Positions 18,271-26,660 of a DNA stretch of 64,000 nucleotides are shown here, piece by piece. The stretch's first letter is position 1, and every line of letters starts with the position of its first letter. This DNA is from Roseiarcus sp963822215 (GTDB lineage Bacteria; Pseudomonadota; Alphaproteobacteria; Rhizobiales; Beijerinckiaceae), in the NCBI GenBank assembly GCA_963822215.1, contig CAWGGX010000003.1:558001-622000 (forward strand), in the 5' to 3' direction. The notes under the pieces are model-generated. The model worked only from the letters and a program-made list of their open reading frames with translations. It ran no database searches and was not told the DNA's origin. Both the position numbers and the translations under genes were made by a program.

Positions 18271-18601
18271 CAGACCCACGGGGGCGTCACAAGGGATTGA
18301 CGCTCGGGTGACAGAGTCCTAGTTTCGAGTCGGTCAGCAGGCGGGCAGTCGCAACACCCGCCGGACTTGCGAAGAGAGCGGTGTTTTCAGGGCCATCGGG
18401 CGGGCGGGGCAACCGCCGCCGATGGACGCGTCAGGGACAGCGATAGGGGCTTGGCGGGGGCGGCGTTGGCGCCGGCGGGCGCGCGTCCCATGTCCTTGCG
18501 TTGGCGCATGGGCGGAACGCGGGCCCTGGGTTCGCGTTCGACTGAAGGGCAGGGCGGAACGCCGTGGCGGTCCGCCTGAAAGAAACGTGAGGGCGAGCGA
18601 C

Positions 18602-21600
18602 ATGAGAATCGAGCGGCATTACACCGAGGCGGGCGCTTCGCCCTACGACCGGATCCCGTTCGCGACCACCCGCAGCGAGATCCGCAATCCGGACGGCTCG
18701 ATCGTCTTTGCGCTCGACAATATCGAGGTCCCGGCCGCCTGGAGCCAGGTGGCGGCCGACGTGCTCGCCCAGAAATATTTCCGCAAGGCCGGCGTTCCCG
18801 CGCGCCTCAAGAGGCATGAGGAGCCCGACGTCCCGTCGTTCCTGTGGCGCTCGGTTCCCGACGAGGACGCGCTCGAGGCGCTGCCGAAGGCCGAGCGCGC
18901 CGGTTCCGAAACCTCGGCCAAGCAGGTGTTCGACCGGCTCGCCGGCGCCTGGGCCTATTGGGGGTGGAAGGCCGGCGTCTTCAACTGCGACGAGGATGCG
19001 CGCGCCTATTACGACGAGATCCGCTTCATGCTGGCGCACCAGGTCGCCGCGCCCAATTCGCCGCAGTGGTTCAACACCGGCCTGCACTGGGCCTATGGCG
19101 TCGACGGGCCGAGCCAGGGCCACTATTACGTCGACTTCGAGACCGGCAAGCTGGTCAAGTCGAAGTCGGCTTATGAGCATCCCCAGCCGCACGCCTGCTT
19201 CATCCAGTCGGTGGCGGACGACCTCGTCAACGAGGGCGGCATCATGGACCTGTGGGTGCGCGAGGCGCGCCTGTTCAAATACGGCTCCGGCACCGGCTCC
19301 AACTTCTCGGCTTTGCGCGGCGAAAACGAAAGGCTCTCGGGCGGCGGCCGCTCCTCGGGCCTCATGTCCTTCCTCAAGATCGGCGACCGGGCGGCGGGCG
19401 CGATCAAGTCGGGCGGCACCACTCGGCGCGCCGCCAAGATGGTGGTGGTCGACGTCGATCATCCCGACATCGAATCCTACATCGACTGGAAGGTGAAAGA
19501 GGAGCAGAAGGTCGCCGCGCTGGCCGCGGGCTCCAAGGTCGTCAAGCGCCACTTGAAGGCGATCCTCAAGGCCTGCCTCAATTGCCAGGGCTCGGGCGAC
19601 GACTGCTTCAATGTCGAGAAGAACCCGGCGCTGAAGCGCGAGGTGAAGGCCGCGCGCAAGAACGACGTGCCCGACGGCATCGTCAACCGCATCATCCAGG
19701 AGGCTCGCCAGGGCCGGACCCAGCTCGATTACGACACCTACGACACCGACTGGGAATCCGAGGCGTATCTGACCGTCTCGGGCCAGAACTCCAACAATTC
19801 GGTGCGCGTTACCGACGCCTTCCTGCATGCGGTCGAGACCGATGGCGACTGGAACCTGACCTGGCGCCTGTCCGGCAAGACGGCCAAGACCGTCAAGGCG
19901 CGGAGCTTGTGGGAGAAGATCGGCTACGCCGCCTGGGCCTCGGCCGATCCCGGCATCCAGTACCACACCACGATCAACGACTGGCACACCTGCCCGGCGT
20001 CGGGGCCGATCCGCGCCTCGAACCCGTGCTCGGAATACATGTTCCTCGACGACACGGCCTGCAACCTCGCGTCGCTGAACCTGCTGCAGTTTCTCAATCC
20101 CGAGACGAAAGTCTTTGATATCATTGCCTACGAGCATGCCGTCCGCCTGTGGACACTGACGCTCGAAATCTCGGTGGCGATGGCGCAGTTCCCGTCGAAG
20201 GAGATCGCGCGGCTTTCCTACGAGTACCGCACGCTGGGCCTCGGCTTCGCCAACATCGGCGGGCTCCTGATGTCCTGCGGCATCCCCTACGATTCGGACG
20301 AGGGGCGGGCGATTTGCGGCGCGCTCTCGGCAGTGCTCACGGGCCGCGCCTACGCGACCTCGGCCGAACTCGCCGCCAAGACCAGCGCCTTCCCCGGCTA
20401 CAAGCCGAACGCTGAGGCGATGCTGCGCGTCATCCGCAATCACAAGCGCGCCGCCGACGGCGAGGTTTCCGGCTACGAGCGCCTGTCGGTCGCCCCGACC
20501 CCGCTCGACCACGCCTCGCTCATGAAAGCCGGCCCCGCCTTCGCCCCCTTGGGCGACGCGGCGCGGGCGGCCTGGAGCGCGGCGCTGAGCCTCGGCGAGC
20601 GGCACGGCTACCGCAACGCCCAGGTCTCGGTGGTCGCGCCGACCGGCACCATCGGCCTCGTGATGGACTGCGACACGACCGGCATCGAGCCCGATTTTGC
20701 CCTGGTGAAGTTCAAGAAGCTCGCCGGCGGCGGCTATTTCAAGATCATCAACCGCGCCGTGCCCGACGCCTTGCGGGCGCTCGGCTATGGCCAGGGGCAA
20801 ATTGAGGACATGATCGCCTACGCCGTCGGCCGGGCGACGCTCGCCACCGCGCCCGGGATCAACCACGCGGCGCTGCGCGCCAAGGGCCTGCCCGAGGCGG
20901 CGATCGACAAGGTCGAGGCGGCGCTGCGCAGCGCCTTCGACATCCGCTTCGTCTTCAACAAGTGGACGCTCGGCGCCGAGACGCTGAGCCGCGACCTGAA
21001 AATTCCGGCCGAGCGCTATGACGCGCCGGGCTTCGACCTGCTCGCCGCGCTCGGCTTCTCCAAGGCCGAGATCGAGGCCGCCAACATTTTCGCCTGCGGC
21101 GCCATGACCTTGGAGGGCGCGCCGCACCTGAAGCTCGAGCATTATCCGGTGTTCGACTGCGCCAACCCGTGCGGCCGCACCGGCAAGCGCTATCTTTCGG
21201 TCGAGAGCCACATCCGCATGATGGCTGCCGCGCAGCCGTTCATCACCGGGGCGATCTCGAAGACGATCAACATGCCGAACGACGCGACCGTCGAGGACTG
21301 CAAGGACGCCTACATGCTGTCCTGGCGGCTTGGCCTGAAGGCCAACGCCCTCTATCGCGACGGCTCGAAGCTGTCGCAGCCGTTGAACAGCCAGCTGATC
21401 GAGAACGACGACGACGAGGACGACGCGCTCGAGGTCCTGCTCGCCGCCAACATCCCCGCGCGCGCGGCGCAGGTGGCGGAAAAGATCGTCGAGCGGGTGA
21501 TCGAGCGGGTCGAGCGCACGCGCGAGCGCGAAAAGCTGCCCGACCGGCGCAAGGGCTACACCCAGAAGGCGGTGGTCGGCGGCCACAAGGTCTACTTGCG

Positions 21601-22318
21601 CACCGGCGAGTACCAGGACGGGCGGATCGGCGAGATCTTCATCGACATGCACAAGGAGGGCGCGGCCTTCCGGTCACTCATGAACAATTTCGCCATTTCG
21701 ATCTCGCTCGGCCTCCAGTACGGCGTGCCGCTGGAGGAATATGTCGACGCCTTCACCTTCACCCGCTTCGAGCCGGCGGGGCTGGTGCAGGGCAACGACG
21801 CGATCAAGAACGCGACCTCGATCCTCGACTACATCTTTAGGGAGCTGGCGATCTCCTATCTCGGCCGCAACGACCTCGCCCATGTCGCCCCCGAGGACAT
21901 CGGCAACACCGTGCTCGGCGGCGGGGTCGGCCAGGACAAGGCCCCGCCGCCGGGACCCGCCGCGGCGTCGGTGATCTCGAACGGCCTGGTGCGCGGCCGG
22001 CCGGGCGACAAGCTGATGCTGGTCCGTGGCGCGACAGGCGGCGAAGCGCCGGTCGTGCGGGCCTCGAGCGGGGCAGGGACGGGCGGCTATGTCCAGGGCG
22101 CGACGGCGCTGAAGGGCGACCTCGCCGACAGCGCGCCGCTGACGCTCGGCGGCGCCTCGTTTGCGCCGGCGCCCGAGTCAGTCGCCGACAAGCGGGCGGA
22201 AGCCCGGATGAAAGGCTACGTCGGCGAAGCCTGCCCGGAGTGCGGGAATTTCACCATGGTGCGGAATGGGACGTGCCTCAAGTGCGACACGTGCGGGAGC
22301 ACGACGGGGTGCTCGTGA
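18602..22318 (+). CDS. nrdJ: B12-dependent class II ribonucleoside-diphosphate reductase
   Basis: A 1238-residue adenosylcobalamin-dependent reductase that makes deoxyribonucleotides with or without oxygen. Visible signatures are NSPQWFNTG and SGTGSNFSALRG (substrate/allosteric region), NPCSEYMFLDDTACNLAS with the active-site Cys and Glu, APTGTIGLVMDCDTTGIEPD, and a C-terminal zinc-ribbon CPECG...CLKCDTCG...GCS. ATG 18602 is chosen because family-like sequence (RIERHYTEAG, then SPYDRIPF) begins there; the open frame extends upstream to 18422 but encodes only low-complexity Arg-rich sequence. Transcription is probably under NrdR control. Confidence 0.97.
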   Translation: MRIERHYTEAGASPYDRIPFATTRSEIRNPDGSIVFALDNIEVPAAWSQVAADVLAQKYFRKAGVPARLKRHEEPDVPSFLWRSVPDEDALEALPKAERAGSETSAKQVFDRLAGAWAYWGWKAGVFNCDEDARAYYDEIRFMLAHQVAAPNSPQWFNTGLHWAYGVDGPSQGHYYVDFETGKLVKSKSAYEHPQPHACFIQSVADDLVNEGGIMDLWVREARLFKYGSGTGSNFSALRGENERLSGGGRSSGLMSFLKIGDRAAGAIKSGGTTRRAAKMVVVDVDHPDIESYIDWKVKEEQKVAALAAGSKVVKRHLKAILKACLNCQGSGDDCFNVEKNPALKREVKAARKNDVPDGIVNRIIQEARQGRTQLDYDTYDTDWESEAYLTVSGQNSNNSVRVTDAFLHAVETDGDWNLTWRLSGKTAKTVKARSLWEKIGYAAWASADPGIQYHTTINDWHTCPASGPIRASNPCSEYMFLDDTACNLASLNLLQFLNPETKVFDIIAYEHAVRLWTLTLEISVAMAQFPSKEIARLSYEYRTLGLGFANIGGLLMSCGIPYDSDEGRAICGALSAVLTGRAYATSAELAAKTSAFPGYKPNAEAMLRVIRNHKRAADGEVSGYERLSVAPTPLDHASLMKAGPAFAPLGDAARAAWSAALSLGERHGYRNAQVSVVAPTGTIGLVMDCDTTGIEPDFALVKFKKLAGGGYFKIINRAVPDALRALGYGQGQIEDMIAYAVGRATLATAPGINHAALRAKGLPEAAIDKVEAALRSAFDIRFVFNKWTLGAETLSRDLKIPAERYDAPGFDLLAALGFSKAEIEAANIFACGAMTLEGAPHLKLEHYPVFDCANPCGRTGKRYLSVESHIRMMAAAQPFITGAISKTINMPNDATVEDCKDAYMLSWRLGLKANALYRDGSKLSQPLNSQLIENDDDEDDALEVLLAANIPARAAQVAEKIVERVIERVERTREREKLPDRRKGYTQKAVVGGHKVYLRTGEYQDGRIGEIFIDMHKEGAAFRSLMNNFAISISLGLQYGVPLEEYVDAFTFTRFEPAGLVQGNDAIKNATSILDYIFRELAISYLGRNDLAHVAPEDIGNTVLGGGVGQDKAPPPGPAAASVISNGLVRGRPGDKLMLVRGATGGEAPVVRASSGAGTGGYVQGATALKGDLADSAPLTLGGASFAPAPESVADKRAEARMKGYVGEACPECGNFTMVRNGTCLKCDTCGSTTGCS

Positions 22319-22332
22319 GGAGAGCGATGTAG

Positions 22333-22677
22333 ATGTCTGACTATACCGTTGATCGCCTCTCAATTGAAAGGATTGAAGAATACGCACGACATGTCCTGGC
22401 TGATTGCCCCAAGCTCGCCAATGGAGCAATCGATATCCTCAAAACTCTGAGATTGCCAAGGGTCACGACAATCCATGGAATTAAGGTTCTGCGGCTTAAC
22501 CTGGTCGCGGATGACCTTCTCCCGGGAAAGCTCGCGCAGGTCTGGGCTGGCGATGGACGGGTCACGGTCACTGCCAGAATATCGTTGTGGAATAAGGGCG
22601 AAGCCGGTGATGCGGGCGCGCTAAAAGAATTGCGTCACGAGTTTGGCCATGTGCTTTTGCACTCGGGATTACGGTGA
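22333..22677 (+). pseudogene. ImmA/IrrE-like metallopeptidase, 3' truncated by repeat
   Basis: The start is good: ATG 22333 follows GAGGAG. The 114-residue product ends almost immediately after the zinc-binding HEFGH motif (in LRHEFGHVLLHSG) typical of ImmA/IrrE-type peptidases, which normally continue with a downstream Glu ligand and further helices. The last codons are already in a dispersed repeat that begins at about 22666. I infer that the repeat or a deletion at its edge removed the C-terminal part. A short functional protein cannot be ruled out. Confidence 0.6.
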
Positions 22678-22763
22678 CAGTTGCTTAAATCACCAATTGC
22701 CTCACCCGGCGAACTCACCCGCATGTCGATTTGCGTCAGGAGAGCCACTCTCGGCAGCCCAAG
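22666..22763 (+). repeat. R1 dispersed repeat (GATTACGGTGACAG), copy a
   Basis: R1 starts GGATTACGGTGACAGTTGC, continues TTAAATCACCAATTGCC and about 60 bp of GC-rich sequence ending near CGGCAGCCCAAG, where an R2 hairpin repeat begins. Other copies are at 26203, 26471, 26561, 30639 and 31359, and a decayed one at about 24730. This copy cuts the ImmA-like gene. Confidence 0.75.
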
Positions 22764-22858
22764 CCGTCGACCTCTTGCCGAGCTTTGTTTTCCGGGCTCT
22801 CAGCCCTGTCAAGGGCGCGCTGAAAACGCGCCGCCTCCGGCGGGCTTCGCCCCTTGAC
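22764..22858. repeat. R2 hairpin repeat, left half
   Basis: CCGTCGACCTCTTGCCGAGC followed by TCAGCCCTGTCAAGGGC and the loop GCCGCCTCCGGCGGGC. The right arm is reduced to GCCCCTTGAC, then the sequence changes to another palindrome. Complete R2 hairpins occur at 24138 and 24771. Confidence 0.7.
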
Positions 22859-22861
22859 CCC

Positions 22862-23046
22862 TGCCGTCATGGCCGGGCTTGTCCCGGCCATCCACGCGGT
22901 CCCGCGTCAATGACGACTCCATGGTTGGAGCTTCCGGCGCCGTTCGGAGGCGGCGCCTCGTCTGCTGTACCGGCGGCCACCAATCGGCTCGGACTGGAGC
23001 GGCGGCGCGGCGTGGATGGCCGGGACAAGCCCGGCCATGACGGCGC
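22862..23046. repeat. inverted pair of Hyphomicrobiales palindromes
   Basis: CCGTCATGGCCGGGCTTGTC at about 22862 and its inverse near 23010-23045 (GCGTGGATGGCCGGGACAAG) flank about 105 bp. Each arm is itself a short palindrome. Translated, these give the HGRACPGHPR / VDGRDKPGHDG strings often mistaken for proteins in this order. Confidence 0.75.
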
Positions 23047-23049
23047 AAG

Positions 23050-23128
23050 GTGTAGCCCGTCAAAGACGGGCGTCCTTCCGGACGCCCTACGAGCGCGGCG
23101 CCTCAGGTGAGCGTCGCCCCTTGAGAGA
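23050..23128. repeat. R2-type fragment with GGGCGTCC hairpin
   Basis: AGCCCGTCAAAGACGGGCGT followed by CCTTCCGGACGCCC and GCGCGGCGCC. It matches the loop segment of the R2 copies at 23903 and 25218 but lacks both outer arms. Confidence 0.6.
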
Positions 23129-23269
23129 TCGTCGCCTTGGGTTGCAGCGCCTCAAGCTTGTCAGGAAGCCAAAGTTGGCGCAACTTTTCGCCGGGCTGCG
23201 CGGTCAGCCGCGAATGCCGGTCAATAAGCCGGGTTGGCGAGCGATGTGGCGGCGATTTGGGGATGCGCG

Positions 23270-23773
23270 ATGATGAACGTGAAGCGCTTTGCGACAATAG
23301 CCTTTTTATTCATAGGCGCTTCCGCACCAGTTCTGGCTGACGATCAAAAACCAGTTCCCGCTGATGATCAAAAAACTGCAAATGCGCAGGATCGCTATCT
23401 ACCGCCGCTAAACCTGCTGATGGTCGCAGCACAGCTCAGTCATTTCAAGTTATGGTATGCGGGCGTCGTGCAAAATTGGCCGCTGGCGAATTACGAATTG
23501 GCGCAAATCCGGATTAGTATCGATCGTGCACAGCGTCTTTATCCAAATAACGCCAATTCAAACATGACAACAATGGCGCCTGCAACAGATCAAGTCGAGA
23601 ATGCGATCAAGGCGAAAAACGCCGCCAATTTCTCGAAAGCCTATAGCAAGCTAACGGCGGAATGCAACAGTTGTCACGAATCGACTGGTTTTGGCTTTAT
23701 AAGATTGCGAGATCCGACGTTGTCGCCGATCGAGACATCGCCGTTCAGCGACGAGGTGTTCTCGGCCCACTGA
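23270..23773 (+). CDS. exported small c-type cytochrome-like protein
   Basis: A 167-residue protein with a signal peptide (VKRFATIAFLFIGASAPVLA, cut before DDQK) and one haem-attachment motif CNSCH near the C-terminal third. The Met-rich segment NSNMTTMAPATD before it could supply an axial ligand, but I cannot identify the sixth ligand. The length and single late CXXCH are unlike class I cytochromes and closer to helical class II-like or unassigned cytochromes. ATG 23270 is chosen because the signal peptide starts there. It stands alone between repeat blocks and may be an old resident of this tract. Confidence 0.6.
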   Translation: MMNVKRFATIAFLFIGASAPVLADDQKPVPADDQKTANAQDRYLPPLNLLMVAAQLSHFKLWYAGVVQNWPLANYELAQIRISIDRAQRLYPNNANSNMTTMAPATDQVENAIKAKNAANFSKAYSKLTAECNSCHESTGFGFIRLRDPTLSPIETSPFSDEVFSAH

Positions 23774-23902
23774 CTGTTCTCTATTGCATCTGACGGAGAT
23801 AATCGGCGCGTCATGCCCCCTTGCTTCCCAAGGTCGGCGGGCGGCCCTGCGGTTACGGCGCCAGCTTACTCTACCCCTGTTCACGCGTCTTGGCATTCCG
23901 AG

Positions 23903-24085
23903 CCGTCGACCGCTTGCCGAGCTTTGTTTTCCGAGGCTTCAGCCCTGTCAAGGGCGCTCATAGCCCGTCGAAAGACGGGGCGTCCTTCCGAACGCCCTAT
24001 GAGCGCGCCGCCTCCGGCGGGCTTCGCCGCTTGACAGGGCTCGTCATGGCCGTCCCCGGACTTGCTCCCGGGACGGCCATGACGC
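23903..24085. repeat. R2 repeat with alternative loop, plus palindrome
   Basis: The R2 left arm (CCGTCGACCGCTTGCCGAGC) is followed by an insert containing AGCCCGTCGAAAGACGGGGC, then the GCCGCCTCCGGCGGGC loop and TTGACAGGGC. Directly after it a near-perfect palindrome (TCATGGCCGTCCCCGGACTT and its mirror) occupies about 24042-24085. The gap 23774-24305 holds nothing else recognisable. Confidence 0.7.
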
Positions 24086-24137
24086 GATTGCGGCGCCAGC
24101 TTACTCTATCCCCGTTCACGCGCGTTGGCATTCCGAG

Positions 24138-24274
24138 CCGTCGACCTCTTGCCGAGCTTTGCTTTCCGAGCCTTCAGCCCTGTCAAGGGGCGAAGCCCGC
24201 CGGAGGCGGCGCGCCTTCAGCGCGCCCTTGACAGGGCTGAAGGCTCGGAAGAGGTCTATGCAAGAGGTCGACGG
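24138..24274. repeat. R2 complete hairpin, loop orientation 1
   Basis: Arms of about 50 nt: CCGTCGACCTCTTGCCGAGC...CCCTGTCAAGGG at 24138-24190 pairs with CCTTGACAGGGCTGAAGG...CAAGAGGTCGACGG ending at 24274. The loop reads GCGAAGCCCGCCGGAGGCGG then CGCGCCTTCAGCGCG, the reverse complement of the loop in the copy at 24771. Confidence 0.8.
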
Positions 24275-24305
24275 CGGGGAGCGTCGCGGGCGGGGCGGCA
24301 CGAGT

Positions 24306-24527
24306 TCAGAAGCTCGGGTCTCGCCGTCTCTTCGCCCAATCCGCCGCCGTTTCACTGCGAACATCCGCAGACCGGCGAACGTCGGGCTTTTTCTTGCCCG
24401 ACCGCTCTTGGCTTTCGAGTTCGGCTTTCGCGGCAAGCCAGAATTCCTGGCTGCGTTCCTCGGGCCTTCCCGCTTGGTCCCACAGTTGATAGGCGCGTTC
24501 GCGGATGGCCTTTTCCTTGGCGTTCAT
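24306..24527 (-). CDS. DUF2934 small protein
   Basis: A 73-residue protein. ATG 24527 opens MNAKEKAIRERAYQLWDQAG, then GRPEERSQEFWLAAKAELES, the whole of the DUF2934 motif seen in many short rhizobial proteins. The remainder is basic and probably disordered. Function unknown. A second, diverged member is 0.8 kb away at 25356, with repeats in between. Confidence 0.75.
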   Translation of the reverse strand: MNAKEKAIRERAYQLWDQAGRPEERSQEFWLAAKAELESQERSGKKKPDVRRSADVRSETAADWAKRRRDPSF

Positions 24528-24770
24528 GTTTGTTTCACCCCGGCCGTGCTCGGGGCAGGCGCCAACGCCGTCCGTCACTGCACAAGGCAAGAATTTCGGA
24601 AGCTCACCTCTCCGGCTCCCGTAGGTCGCAAGGGCGATAGCGCCCGCTCACAATTATGCTGCTCCCATTCCGACACAATTGCCACGTGGCATATCGTCTC
24701 TGCTGTCATGGCGACGCGCAAAGCGAGAGGGAATTACGGAGACAGCTTCATGCTTGCGGGCATTCCGAGC

Positions 24771-24905
24771 CGTCGACCTCTTGCCGAGCTTTGTTTTCCG
24801 AGCCTTCAGCCCTGTCAAGGGCGCGCTGAAAGCGCGCCGCCTGCGGCGGGCTTGCCCCTTGACAGGGCTGAAGGCTCGGAAGAGGTCCATGCAAGAGGTC
24901 GACGG
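24771..24905. repeat. R2 complete hairpin, loop orientation 2
   Basis: Same arms as the 24138 copy, from CCGTCGACCT at 24771 to GACGG at 24905. Here the loop reads GCGCGCTGAAAGCGCGCCGC then CTGCGGCGGGCTTGCC, the opposite orientation to the 24138 copy. A decayed R1 (GGAATTACGGAGACAGCTTC) precedes it at about 24731. The gap 24528-24976 holds nothing else. Confidence 0.8.
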
Positions 24906-24976
24906 CGGGGAGCGGCAAGCTGAGAGTTTGCGCAGATACGAGCGGCGGCGTCAGGCCGGCCTCAAGGATTGGCCCC

Positions 24977-25198
24977 ATGCGCTACGCAGTCGTGATCGAG
25001 AAAGGCGAGAGGAACTATTCGGCCTACGTCCCGGATTTGCCGGGCTGCGTGTCGGTTGGCGATACGCTGGAGGAGGTGAAGGCCGAAATCCGCGAGGCGA
25101 TCGCGTTTCATCGCAAAGGCATGCGGGAGGATGGCGCGCCGATCCCGGCGCCATCGAGTCGGGCGGAGTATGCGGAGGTGGAGGACAAAGCGACGTGA
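24977..25198 (+). CDS. hicB: HicB-family antitoxin, solitary
   Basis: A 73-residue protein with the HicB partial RNase-H-like fold: MRYAVVIEKGERNYSAYVPD, LPGCVSVGDTLEEVKAEIRE, AIAFHRKGMREDGAPIPAPS. HicB proteins neutralise HicA mRNA interferases. No hicA gene is visible on either side, where repeats begin within 20-70 bases. It may be an orphan antitoxin. A decayed relative lies at 31661. Confidence 0.85.
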   Translation: MRYAVVIEKGERNYSAYVPDLPGCVSVGDTLEEVKAEIREAIAFHRKGMREDGAPIPAPSSRAEYAEVEDKAT

Positions 25199-25217
25199 CG
25201 ACAGGCCTAAGGGTTCC

Positions 25218-25324
25218 GAGCCTGTGAGCCCTGTCAATGGCGCTCATAGCCCGTCGAGAGACGGGCGTCCTTCCGGACGCCCTATGAGCGCGCCGCCTCC
25301 CGCGGGCTTCGCCGCTTGAGAGGG
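25218..25324. repeat. R2-related hairpin without the long outer arms
   Basis: GAGCCTGTGAGCCCTGTCAA, then AGCCCGTCGAGAGACGGGCG, CCTTCCGGACGCCC and GCCGCCTCCCGCGGGC, ending TTGAGAGGGC. It has the same inserted loop as the copy at 23903. Confidence 0.65.
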
Positions 25325-25355
25325 CAGGAGGTTCGGTTACGCGGACAAATACAGG

Positions 25356-25571
25356 CTACGCCGCGAGACTCCTGTCAGCGGCCGATTCATGACGGGGCGG
25401 CTCCACACGCCGGCGAACAGGCGAACCCAGCTCTGCCTCTCCCGTCTCCTCCCTGCGTTGGAGTTCGAATCTCGCTGCGAACCAGAATTCGTCGCTTCGA
25501 CCGTCTGGTCTGCCTGCATGCTCCCATAGCTCATAGGCCAGTTCGCGGACCACCTTTTCCATGGCGCTCAT
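25356..25571 (-). CDS. DUF2934 small protein
   Basis: A 71-residue protein beginning MSAMEKVVRELAYELWEHAG, RPDGRSDEFWFAARFELQRR, a clear DUF2934 match and relative of the protein at 24306-24527. The Arg-rich C-terminus is probably disordered. It is followed upstream by the BON-domain gene on the same strand, 134 bases away. Confidence 0.7.
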   Translation of the reverse strand: MSAMEKVVRELAYELWEHAGRPDGRSDEFWFAARFELQRREETGEAELGSPVRRRVEPPRHESAADRSLAA

Positions 25572-25705
25572 ACCCTGTTTCCTCCAAGACAGTCATTCGA
25601 GACGGCCTCCAAACGCCAATCGTCGCGACCATTTGGCTTGAGGGATGTCAATTTCGGGAGCCCATTTCCAGCTCCCCCAAGGCCGGGACGGCGATCGCGC
25701 CCGCC

Positions 25706-25951
25706 TCAATTGCCAACGAAACCTTGCTCCGCCTGCGCGAGCCGAATTTGATTGATGACGCCGACCACGCCAACAACCCTGCGCGCATCGGATTCGGCGC
25801 ATGCAAGCTGATAAGGTCGATGGACGACGCCGGACATCGTCACCCACCCGTTTTCCACCTCGACCTTCACCCTGTGCGGCGGGACAGCGAGGTCCCAATA
25901 CAGCGCGTTCAACACCTCGGTCTTAACGTCATTGCTCTGCAACATGGTCAT
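25706..25951 (-). CDS. BON-domain protein
   Basis: An 81-residue protein consisting of a single BON domain: DVKTEVLNALYWDLAVPPHR, VKVEVENGWVTMSGVVHRPY, DARRVVGVVGVINQI. BON domains bind phospholipid or other ligands and occur in OsmY-like stress proteins. No signal peptide is visible, so a cytoplasmic location is likely. I chose ATG 25951; one at 25966 is possible. It may form a unit with the DUF2934 gene, in line with stress-related clusters in rhizobia, but this is inference. Confidence 0.75.
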   Translation of the reverse strand: MTMLQSNDVKTEVLNALYWDLAVPPHRVKVEVENGWVTMSGVVHRPYQLACAESDARRVVGVVGVINQIRLAQAEQGFVGN

Positions 25952-26202
25952 GACCTTCCTCCCCACTTCCTTATCGTATTGATTTCGAACTCCTTATCGG
26001 GCTTCCGCCAGAAGGGCGAGGCTGACGGGGCTGCGCCTCTCGGTCCCGAGCGCGTACAAATCTCATACACACTTTGTCAGACTTTAGTTTGATGCGGATC
26101 AATTTCGATGCAGATCAATCCGAGGCGCATGGATGCGAAGCATGGCGGCGAGGCTCGCGCGGTTTCGGCGACCAGACTACAGTGGGATTATGGTGATGGC
26201 GT

Positions 26203-26315
26203 GGGGATTGCAGTGACAGTTATTGTAATCACCAATTGCCGAGGCGGCGGACTCGCCGCAAGGCGATTCGCCTCAGCAGCGCCACCGTCGGCTTTGCGAC
26301 CCGTCAACCTCTTGC
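26203..26315 (+). repeat. R1 repeat, copy b
   Basis: GGGGATTGCAGTGACAGTTA, then AATCACCAATTGCCGAGGC, ending in CGTCAACCTCTTGCCGAGC, the beginning of R2. The 1.1-kb stretch 25952-27073 contains only R1 copies and one gene remnant. Confidence 0.65.
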
Positions 26316-26399
26316 CGAGCCGGCTTGGCTGTGAGCAGGATCACAGGCCGACGGCCGTGGCGCCGCGCCGCCAGTTCGCGCAGAAAGCCCCATTGTGTG

Positions 26400-26462
26400 A
26401 AGTTGCCGGGAATGCGGCGACTCCACGCCCATGGTGCCCAGCGGCACGTGCTTGAAGTGCGA
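26400..26462 (+). pseudogene. remnant resembling the NrdJ C-terminal zinc ribbon
   Basis: In one frame this stretch reads RECGDSTPMVPSGTCLKCDG, close to the end of the NrdJ protein (CPECGNFTMVRNGTCLKCDT). A stop codon lies three codons upstream and an R1 repeat starts just after KCDG. It is either a fragment of a second nrdJ-like gene or of another protein with the same zinc ribbon. Confidence 0.45.
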
Positions 26463-26470
26463 CGGATTAC

Positions 26471-26660
26471 GGGATTACGGTGACAGTCGCTTCAATCACC
26501 AATTGCCGAGAAGGCGAACTCGAGCGCAAGTCGAGCCGCGTCAGCAGCGCCGCGCTCGGGAGATTACGGTGACAGTTGCTTCAATCACCAATTGCGGGCA
26601 CCGCGAGTTCGACCGCACGTCTAGTCGCGTCGGGAGCGCCGCATTCGGCAGCCCAAGCCG
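26471..26660 (+). repeat. R1 repeat, tandem copies c and d
   Basis: Two R1 units start at 26471 and 26561, a 90-bp period. Both read GATTACGGTGACAG(T/T)(C/T)GC then TTCAATCACCAATTGC. The second runs into CGGCAGCCCAAGCCGTCGG, the expected R1/R2 border, and then diverges. Confidence 0.7.

Noticed and set aside
18271..18601. Cobalamin riboswitch in the nrdJ leader
   Set aside because: I found no B12-box-like sequence or typical arrangement of stems; a covariance scan would decide.
18431..21652. A 1073-codon open frame on the minus strand opposite nrdJ
   Set aside because: It mirrors the codon pattern of a GC-rich gene; its product is low-complexity Arg/Gly/Ala/Val-rich with no motif, while the plus strand encodes a complete NrdJ.
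22809..23110. Proteins containing HGRACPGHPR or VDGRDKPGHDG
   Set aside because: These are translations of a well-known dispersed palindrome and not genes.
22666..25324. CRISPR array
   Set aside because: The repeats are long hairpins of unequal spacing and length, without regular 28-37-bp repeats and unique spacers, and no cas genes are present.
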